Part shown: piece by piece, positions 58,884 through 64,000 of the stretch
How positions within the stretch are numbered: position 1 is the stretch's first letter
How the letters are laid out: each line of letters begins with the position of its first letter
Source: Aeolococcus sp050734155
Lineage (GTDB): Bacteria; Chloroflexota; Dormibacteria; Aeolococcales; Aeolococcaceae
Direction of reading: 5' to 3'
NCBI GenBank assembly: GCA_050734155.1
Contig: JBOHUD010000025.1
Span: 1-64,000, forward strand
Length of the DNA stretch: 64,000 bases
Position numbers and translations under genes: made by a program
Notes under the pieces: generated by a model
What the model was told of the DNA's origin: nothing
The model's database searches: none
The model's input: the letters and a program-made list of their open reading frames with translations, nothing else

Positions 58884-59812
58884 CGCAACGGCCGCAACTG
58901 CGCGCCTGCGACGATTCGATTGCGCAGCACGCCGAGCCGGTCGACGGTGAGCACCACCTCGTCGCCGGGCTGCAGCCAGGGGTACCTGTCGGCGCCGTGC
59001 ACCAGCGCCAGCTCGAGGATGCAGCCCGTGCCGCACGTCCCCGAACCGATGACGTCGCCCGCCTCCACCCGCGTTCCCCGTGATGCGTAGCTGATCATCT
59101 CGCCGAAGCTCCAGAAGATCTCCGCCAGCGACGCGCGCGAATACTCACGGCCGTTGACGGTTGCCACCATGGTCAGGTCGTAGGCGCGTCCCTTGCGCGT
59201 GTCGGCAATCTCGTCGGGGGTCACCAGCATGGGACCGAGGGTGGTGGCGAAGTCCTTGCCCTTCACCGGTCCCATGCTCAGCTTCATCTCGCGCCGCTGG
59301 AGGTCGCGCGCGCTCCAGTCGTTCATGATGCAGAAGCCGGCGATGCGTTCCTCGGCCTGCTCGGGAGTGAGATCGGCACCGCCGCGGCCCATGATGGCGG
59401 CAACCTCCAGCTCGAAGTCCAGGTCGGTGCTGCCCGGCGGCACGGCCACCTCCTCGCCGTCAGCGCCCACGGCGTAGGGATTGCTGAAGTAGAAGACAGG
59501 CAGCTCATACCAGTCCGGGTCCATCTCCAGCCCGCGCCGCTGGCGTGCTGTCATGACGTGCTGCTCGAACGCGTAGAAGTCGCGCACGGTCGGCGGCAGC
59601 GGGATCGGTGCACGCAGCACGACGTCGTCCAGCGACAGCACCTCGGCAGGATCATTGCGTGCAGTCAGCTCGGCCGCAGCCATGCGCTCGCCGTCATCGC
59701 CGAGCAGGCCGAGCAGGGTGGCGCCATCGGCCAGCGCGTGCACCTGCGAGTCGACGACGAGCCCAACCCGGTCGCCCTCCGCTGCACCGCGCCGAAATGT
59801 CACCCAACGCAT
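58880..59812 (-). CDS. Fumarylacetoacetate hydrolase family protein
   Basis: A 310-aa protein with an N-terminal lead and the FAH core: VRDFYAFEQHV, DFELEVAAIMG, NDWSARDLQ (about 170) and GPVKGKDFATTLGPMLV, then GDVIGSGTCGTG. Metal-binding Glu/Glu/Asp are in the FELEV and NDWSARD segments. Two-domain length and the KGKDFATTLGP motif match bacterial fumarylacetoacetases closely, so it probably cleaves fumarylacetoacetate at the end of tyrosine catabolism. Acylpyruvases are alternatives. Confidence 0.87.
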   Translation of the reverse strand: MRWVTFRRGAAEGDRVGLVVDSQVHALADGATLLGLLGDDGERMAAAELTARNDPAEVLSLDDVVLRAPIPLPPTVRDFYAFEQHVMTARQRRGLEMDPDWYELPVFYFSNPYAVGADGEEVAVPPGSTDLDFELEVAAIMGRGGADLTPEQAEERIAGFCIMNDWSARDLQRREMKLSMGPVKGKDFATTLGPMLVTPDEIADTRKGRAYDLTMVATVNGREYSRASLAEIFWSFGEMISYASRGTRVEAGDVIGSGTCGTGCILELALVHGADRYPWLQPGDEVVLTVDRLGVLRNRIVAGAQLRPLR

Positions 59813-59857
59813 TCGCCAAACCTCCTCTCACCGACCATCGCAGCCACCCACACTACA

Positions 59858-59863
59858 TATACT
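59858..59863 (+). promoter_or_regulatory. -10 box of tRNA-Ser(GCU)
   Basis: TATACT, ending 12 bases before the tRNA 5' end. No clear -35 element. Confidence 0.5.
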
Positions 59864-59875
59864 GGCGGTCTCCAC

Positions 59876-59968
59876 GGGGAGGTGGCTGAGAGGCTGAAAG
59901 CGCCCGCCTGCTAAGCGGGTGAGGGATGTCAAGTCCCTCCGGGGGTTCGAATCCCCCCCTTCCCGCCA
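59876..59968 (+). tRNA. tRNA-Ser(GCU)
   Basis: 93 bases including CCA. Acceptor GGGGAGG/CCTTCCC (one G-U pair), discriminator G. Anticodon loop CTGCTAA gives GCU. Long variable arm (GAGGGATGTCAAGTCCCTC) and T arm GGGGGTTCGAATCCCCC are intact. It sits between the fumarylacetoacetase-family gene and vapC. Confidence 0.95.
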
Positions 59969-60040
59969 GGCCGCGATGGCAAGCCGGTGAGGAAGTGCGT
60001 CCCGCGGCTGCTCCCGGCCTGAGCGAGGGTCGACTCATCC

Positions 60041-60445
60041 TCAGCGCCTCGCCGGAAGCCGCTCGACGGCGGCGACGGAATCAAAGCCGCGGTCGAAGCT
60101 CAGGACCTTCTCGATGTCGTGGTTGGCCATAACTGCCACATGGATGGCATCACGCGCGGTGATGGCGAGATGCGTTCCGAGCAGGTCCTTGGCGCGCAGG
60201 ACGTCGGCTTCGACGATGGGCAGGACCTCGTCCACCACCCCGCGCAGCGCCTCGAAGGCGGGTTGAATGGCCTCGCGCCGGTCGATTGCGGCATACCGGT
60301 GCAGGATCTCCTGGAACACCTCGGCGTCGGTCACCAGCCGGCGGCGTTCGGCGATCAGTCGCTCCAGAGCGTGCTGGGCGTCGGCCTTGTGCGGATGGGG
60401 GGCGCCGACCAGGTACATGGGGATGTTGGAGTCGACCAGAATCAC
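60041..60445 (-). CDS. vapC: PIN-domain toxin VapC
   Basis: A 134-aa PIN ribonuclease. The acidic metal site is Asp5 (MILVDSNIPMYLV), Glu in DAEVFQEILHRY, Asp in ITARDAIHVAVM and Asp in SFDRGFD. It should cleave RNA when free of antitoxin. Its ATG overlaps the antitoxin stop by 4 bases. The pair is outside the island, right next to tRNA-Ser(GCU). Confidence 0.88.
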   Translation of the reverse strand: MILVDSNIPMYLVGAPHPHKADAQHALERLIAERRRLVTDAEVFQEILHRYAAIDRREAIQPAFEALRGVVDEVLPIVEADVLRAKDLLGTHLAITARDAIHVAVMANHDIEKVLSFDRGFDSVAAVERLPARR

Positions 60446-60699
60446 GCGCGGTCGACCAGGGCGTAGCCGCTCTCGATCTCAGCGTTCATGTCATCGATGT
60501 CAGGAGCAGGGAACGAGTGCCCAGCACCCGCGCGCACGGCCGCAATCTTGTGTTCGACACGTCCCAACGCGGTCTCGCGCTCCGCGTGGCGAAGGGCCTG
60601 GCGCACCCATTCAGAGACCGTCAGCCCTCGACCCCGGGCACTCTGCTCGAACTGGCGCAGCTCGGCGTCGCTGACCACCACTTGGAGCCTTTTACTCAT
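60442..60699 (-). CDS. vapB: Antitoxin VapB (ribbon-helix-helix type)
   Basis: An 85-aa protein. MSKRLQVVVSDAELRQFEQSARGRGLTVSEWVRQAL is the ribbon-helix-helix DNA-binding pattern. The acidic C-terminus (PDIDDMNAEIESGY) should wrap the toxin. ATG at 60699; a TATACT on the minus strand (60706-60711) is so close that the mRNA probably starts at or next to the start codon, i.e. leaderless. It would repress its own promoter with VapC. Confidence 0.83.
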   Translation of the reverse strand: MSKRLQVVVSDAELRQFEQSARGRGLTVSEWVRQALRHAERETALGRVEHKIAAVRAGAGHSFPAPDIDDMNAEIESGYALVDRA

Positions 60700-60780
60700 A
60701 TGGGTAGTATATCGGCATCCCATCCGTGAGTACGAAGCTTGAACCGCCTCGGCCTCCCCGGGCGATCAGGAAGGTTCCAG

Positions 60781-61986
60781 TCAATCGATCGCGCCCGCCG
60801 GCCCGTGCCAACTCCCGCGGGCGGCCACCTCGCCGGCAATGCCGAGGGCGCGCGTCAGCCGTTCAGCGGTGCTGGTGAAGCACAGCCGGAATCGCTCCGC
60901 CACCGCGAACGCAACCCCCGGTGTGACCAGCACACGCTCACCTGCAAGCGCGCTCACGTACTCCAGCGTGTCCGGCCAGGGGCTGCGGATCCAGAGGAAG
61001 ATGCCGCCCTGCGGCTCGGCGACATCGAGTCCCGCAGCCACCGCGGCGGCGCGGGCGTGGTCGCGGAGCGCGCGGTACCGGTCCACGCCGACGTGCCAGG
61101 AATCCAGCTGCAGCAACGCGCGCTGGGCGGAGGCCGGCGCGTTGACCATACCCAGGGCGCGCATGCACCCCTCGAGCCCCAGGTCGGTCTGCTCGCCCGC
61201 CAGCGAGGGATGCACGGCGAGGTAGCCGATGCGCTCGCCGGCCAGCCCCATGTCCTTGGAGAACGAGCGGGCCAGCACGCTGTGCTCGTAGTACGCGAAT
61301 GGCTCGACGCGACCCGCCGGCGCATAGACGAGGTTGCGATACGCCTCGTCGACGATGAGCAGAAGGCGTCGACCGGTGCGGCGGTTGTGATGCTCGATGA
61401 CGTCGACGATCGCGGTCATCTCGTCGTGCTCGATGACATGGCCGCTCGGGTTGCTCGGGGTGTTGATGATGAGCGCGGCGGTGCGCTCGCCCAGGGAGCG
61501 CACCAGGGCGTCGATGTCGACGCGCTGGCTGTCGTCATGGGCGCCCACCGGCACAAAGGTCAGACCGCCCGTCTCGCAGTAGGGGACGAACTCCGGGAAG
61601 TACGGCGCGATCCCCACCACCTCGTCGCCGGCATCGAGGAAGGCGCGCAGCGCCAGGCACATGGCGCCGGCGGCGCCACCCGTCATGGCGATGCAGGCAG
61701 CGCTGACCCCAGGCGACCAGACGTCCTCCGCGGCCCGCTCGCGCAGCTCGGAGTAGCCGAGGTTGGGCATGTAGGCATGACGGCCGGGGAAGCTCTCGGC
61801 GGCGGCGCGGGCGAAAGCCTCGTGCACCACCGCCGGCGCATCCAGGGGCTGGCCGAGGGAGAGATCGTCGACGGCGTCGTCGCCATGCTCGTCGCGGAGG
61901 CGCTGACCCTCCGCGAACATGCGCCGGATCCAGCCGCCGGCCTCGACCTGCGCTGCGGTCCATCGCGACAGCGGCGAGCCGTTCAC
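60781..61986 (-). CDS. Class I/II aminotransferase
   Basis: A 401-aa PLP enzyme: AYMPNLGYSELRE (substrate loop), NTPSNPSGHVI (173-187), DEAYRNLVY and the PLP lysine in SFSKDMGLAGERIGY (Lys244). Closest in pattern to aspartate/aromatic aminotransferases. The two genes upstream on the same strand are homogentisate and 4-hydroxyphenylpyruvate dioxygenases, so tyrosine to 4-hydroxyphenylpyruvate is the likely reaction. The stop of the dioxygenase lies 10 bases upstream of its ATG. Confidence 0.88.
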   Translation of the reverse strand: MNGSPLSRWTAAQVEAGGWIRRMFAEGQRLRDEHGDDAVDDLSLGQPLDAPAVVHEAFARAAAESFPGRHAYMPNLGYSELRERAAEDVWSPGVSAACIAMTGGAAGAMCLALRAFLDAGDEVVGIAPYFPEFVPYCETGGLTFVPVGAHDDSQRVDIDALVRSLGERTAALIINTPSNPSGHVIEHDEMTAIVDVIEHHNRRTGRRLLLIVDEAYRNLVYAPAGRVEPFAYYEHSVLARSFSKDMGLAGERIGYLAVHPSLAGEQTDLGLEGCMRALGMVNAPASAQRALLQLDSWHVGVDRYRALRDHARAAAVAAGLDVAEPQGGIFLWIRSPWPDTLEYVSALAGERVLVTPGVAFAVAERFRLCFTSTAERLTRALGIAGEVAARGSWHGPAGAID

Positions 61987-61996
61987 CGCCGCCCCC

Positions 61997-63181
61997 TCAG
62001 GCGATCGACTCGGTGCCGCGCATCCCGCCCGTGTGCCACGAGAACGGGTACTCGCGGTCCACCAGCTGACGGGCCACCTCGGTGCGGTGGAGAGGGCGGA
62101 AGGTGTCGACCATCACCGCCAGCTCATTGGTCTCGCGCGGCCGATCGAAGGATGCCTCCAGCGCGCCCGGCTGGGGTCCGTGGGGAACACCCCCGACGTG
62201 GTGCGTGAACGAGCTCTGCTTGACGCCGCGCCGCGCCGCGTAGTCGCCGTCGACGTAGTACAGGACCTCGTCGGAGTCGAGGTTGCTGTGGTGATAGGGC
62301 AGCATCACCGCCTCCGGGTCCCAGTCGAGCCTGCGGGGGACGAACGAGCAGATCACCACGTTGTGTGCCTGGAAGGTCTGGTGGATCGGTGGCGGCACGT
62401 GGAAGCGACCGGCGCGGGGTTCGAAATCGTGGATGTTGAAGGCCACCGGGTAGACGGTGCCGTCCCAGCCGACCACGTCGAAGGGATGGTGGTCGAGGCG
62501 GTAGCGGCTCACCCGTGAGGCGCGCTTGAGCCACACCTCGACAGGCCCCGACGGGCCCGCCTCGAGGCGTTCGGGGCCGCGGAAGTCGCGTTCCGAGTAG
62601 GGGGCGATCTCGGTGAGCTGGCCGTTGCGGGCGCGGTACCGGTCCGGGGAGTCGACCATCCCGGCCACCTCGAGGGCGAGGATGCGCACGTCGTCGAGGG
62701 ATTCCAGCTCGACGCGGTATATGGTGCCGCGGGGGATGACCACGTAGTCGTGCCTGGCGAAGGGCAGCGCTCCGAACTGGGTGTGCAGCACGCCGGCCCC
62801 GCGGTGCACGAAGAGCACCTCGTCGGCGCTGCCGTTGACGCAGAGCACCTCCTGCTGGCGCAGCGGGAAGGCCAGGCCGATGTGGATGTCGTCGTTTACC
62901 AGCAGCCATTTGCGGCCGCTCACCACGTCGCCGTCGGGCTGGAGGTTGAACCCCTGGAGGTGGGCGTGCTCGTGCACCTGCTCGCGCTCGGGGGCCATCA
63001 TCTCGGCCGGTCCCTCACTGATGTCGTGGGCCGACTCGGGCATGTTGCGGTGGTACAGCAGCGATGAGGGGCCGCTGAATCCCTCGCGTCCGAAGAGCTC
63101 CTCGAAGATGGGCTTGCCGTCGACCTCGAAGCGCATGTGGCGCTTGCGGGGCACATCGCCGAGGCGGCGGTAGGTTCTCAC
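61997..63181 (-). CDS. hmgA: Homogentisate 1,2-dioxygenase
   Basis: A 394-aa cupin enzyme that opens the homogentisate ring to maleylacetoacetate. The N-terminal cupin contains ...EVLFVHRGAGVLHTQFG and DYVVIPRGTIYRVE. The C-terminal iron site region SSFTHHVGGVPHGPQPG (His-rich) and RETNELAVMVDTFRPL are in place, as is the conserved SWHTGG end. GTG start at 63181. It lies between the aminotransferase and HPPD genes and shares their strand. Confidence 0.9.
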   Translation of the reverse strand: MRTYRRLGDVPRKRHMRFEVDGKPIFEELFGREGFSGPSSLLYHRNMPESAHDISEGPAEMMAPEREQVHEHAHLQGFNLQPDGDVVSGRKWLLVNDDIHIGLAFPLRQQEVLCVNGSADEVLFVHRGAGVLHTQFGALPFARHDYVVIPRGTIYRVELESLDDVRILALEVAGMVDSPDRYRARNGQLTEIAPYSERDFRGPERLEAGPSGPVEVWLKRASRVSRYRLDHHPFDVVGWDGTVYPVAFNIHDFEPRAGRFHVPPPIHQTFQAHNVVICSFVPRRLDWDPEAVMLPYHHSNLDSDEVLYYVDGDYAARRGVKQSSFTHHVGGVPHGPQPGALEASFDRPRETNELAVMVDTFRPLHRTEVARQLVDREYPFSWHTGGMRGTESIA

Positions 63182-63191
63182 GCAGTGGAGA

Positions 63192-64000
63192 TTAGAGGTT
63201 GCCGCGCGCGGCCTGTTCGCGCTCGATCGCCTCGAAGAGAGCCCTGAAGTTGCCCTTGCCGAATCCCCTGCACCCCTTGCGCTGGATCACCTCGAAGAAG
63301 AGCGTGGGCCGGTCGCCCACCGGCCGCGTGAAGATCTGCAGGAGGTACCCGTCGTCGTCGCGATCGATGAGCACGCTGAGGTCCTCGAGGCGCTCCAGGT
63401 CCTCGTCGATGCCCGCGGCGCGCTCGCCGAGCGCCTCGTAGTAGGAGTGGGGGGCGGCAAGGAACTCCACGCCGCGGTCACGCATCGCCGCGACGGTGGC
63501 GACGATGTCGTCGGTGTGCAGGGCGATGTGCTGCACCCCGCTGCCCCGGTAGTGGTCGAGGTACTCCTGGATCTGGGAGGCCTTGATCCCCACCGCGGGC
63601 TCGTTGATGGGGAAGGTGACCATGCTGCGGGGATCGCGGGTCACCTTGCTGCGCAGCGCGCTGTACTGCGTGGCAATGTCGTTCTCGTCGAACTCCTGGA
63701 AGACGTTGAACCCGAACACCTCGGAGTAGAAGCTCACCCAGTCATCCATCTTGCCGAGCTCGACGTTGCCCACGGTGTGGTCGATGAATCGCAGCCCCAC
63801 GCCGGCGCCGTCGTGACGCTCCGCGCGGTATCCCGGCCAGTGGGCGCCGCTGTATTCGTTGCGCTCCACGAAGTGGTGCACGGTGTCCCCGTAGGTGGCC
63901 ACCGACGCGAAGGTGATCGCGCCGGCGCCGTCGCTGACCACGGTGGGTTCGCCAACGCCGCGAGCGCCGCGCGAGGTGGCGGCCTGGTAGGCGGCGCGGG
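63192..64000 (-). CDS. hppD: 4-hydroxyphenylpyruvate dioxygenase (5' end outside window)
   Basis: The C-terminal 269 codons are present and the frame is open to the window edge. Iron ligands are His in FIDHTVGNVELG, His in VQHIALHTDDI and Glu in LFFEVIQRKGC; the closing helix GFGKGNFRALFEAIEREQ is the HPPD signature that folds over the active site. It turns 4-hydroxyphenylpyruvate into homogentisate for the next gene. hmgA starts 10 bases downstream. Confidence 0.92.
   Translation of the reverse strand, partial: RAAYQAATSRGARGVGEPTVVSDGAGAITFASVATYGDTVHHFVERNEYSGAHWPGYRAERHDGAGVGLRFIDHTVGNVELGKMDDWVSFYSEVFGFNVFQEFDENDIATQYSALRSKVTRDPRSMVTFPINEPAVGIKASQIQEYLDHYRGSGVQHIALHTDDIVATVAAMRDRGVEFLAAPHSYYEALGERAAGIDEDLERLEDLSVLIDRDDDGYLLQIFTRPVGDRPTLFFEVIQRKGCRGFGKGNFRALFEAIEREQAARGNL

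Overview
The window is GC-rich bacterial chromosome (visibly near 70% G+C) with dense genes, frequent GTG/TTG starts and many 4-base ATGA/GTGA overlaps. The organism is not named by any marker here. The gene set (coaX, dusB, greA, lysS, serS; a pst operon with an 11-bp-periodic TTAACC direct repeat resembling actinobacterial PHO boxes; LuxR-type two-component system plus ABC exporter; homogentisate pathway; a MobF-type relaxase remnant) fits a terrestrial high-GC lineage such as Actinomycetota or a Chloroflexota/Dormibacterota relative. That placement is inference.

Layout. 1-14.6 kb is mostly core metabolism: argH, a metallophosphatase, an FAD oxidoreductase, then on the minus strand a zinc-ribbon protein, a frame-disrupted cyclic-nucleotide-binding-like gene, degV and a ROK kinase. 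The plus strand continues with coaX, dusB, a small membrane protein, greA, lysS, serS, a thioesterase, a CYTH protein and a DAO oxidoreductase. 14.6-20.9 kb is a complete phosphate regulon: a soluble PAS histidine kinase divergent from pstSCAB-phoU and a PhoB-like regulator. 20.9-31.5 kb holds a branched-chain-amino-acid-type ABC importer divergent from a TetR regulator and acyl-CoA dehydrogenase, followed by MaoC hydratase, SDR, zinc alcohol dehydrogenase and aldehyde dehydrogenase. Together these suggest uptake and oxidation of an organic acid or alcohol. 31.5-45.6 kb contains an SDR, a LuxR-type two-component system with an ABC-2 exporter, a persulfide-dioxygenase-like rhodanese fusion, an OmpR-type two-component system, a threonine-synthase-like enzyme, a GT39-like membrane protein, RidA and a GGDEF-EAL protein.

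45.74-57.82 kb is a roughly 12-kb genomic island inserted in a tRNA-Ser(UGA) gene. The intact tRNA is at the right end. A 59-bp displaced copy of its 3' half, ending exactly in the anticodon loop, is at the left end. The island carries an unknown protein with a sigma-region-4-like C-terminus next to a DUF4917 (SIR2-like) protein, a DUF6236-like protein, and a translationally coupled operon of type III-like restriction enzyme, methyltransferase, MNT nucleotidyltransferase and HEPN protein. It also has a small unknown gene and a truncated MobF/TrwC relaxase start with iterated repeats beside the right att site. No integrase was recognised. This reads as a decayed mobilizable or conjugative element that became a defence island, and the HTH-DUF4917 pair is the best candidate for an undescribed system.

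57.9-64 kb returns to the chromosome: a stand-alone receiver, a DinB-fold protein coupled to a fumarylacetoacetate-hydrolase-family enzyme, tRNA-Ser(GCU), a VapBC pair, then aminotransferase, homogentisate dioxygenase and 4-hydroxyphenylpyruvate dioxygenase (cut by the window edge). This is nearly a full tyrosine-degradation route.
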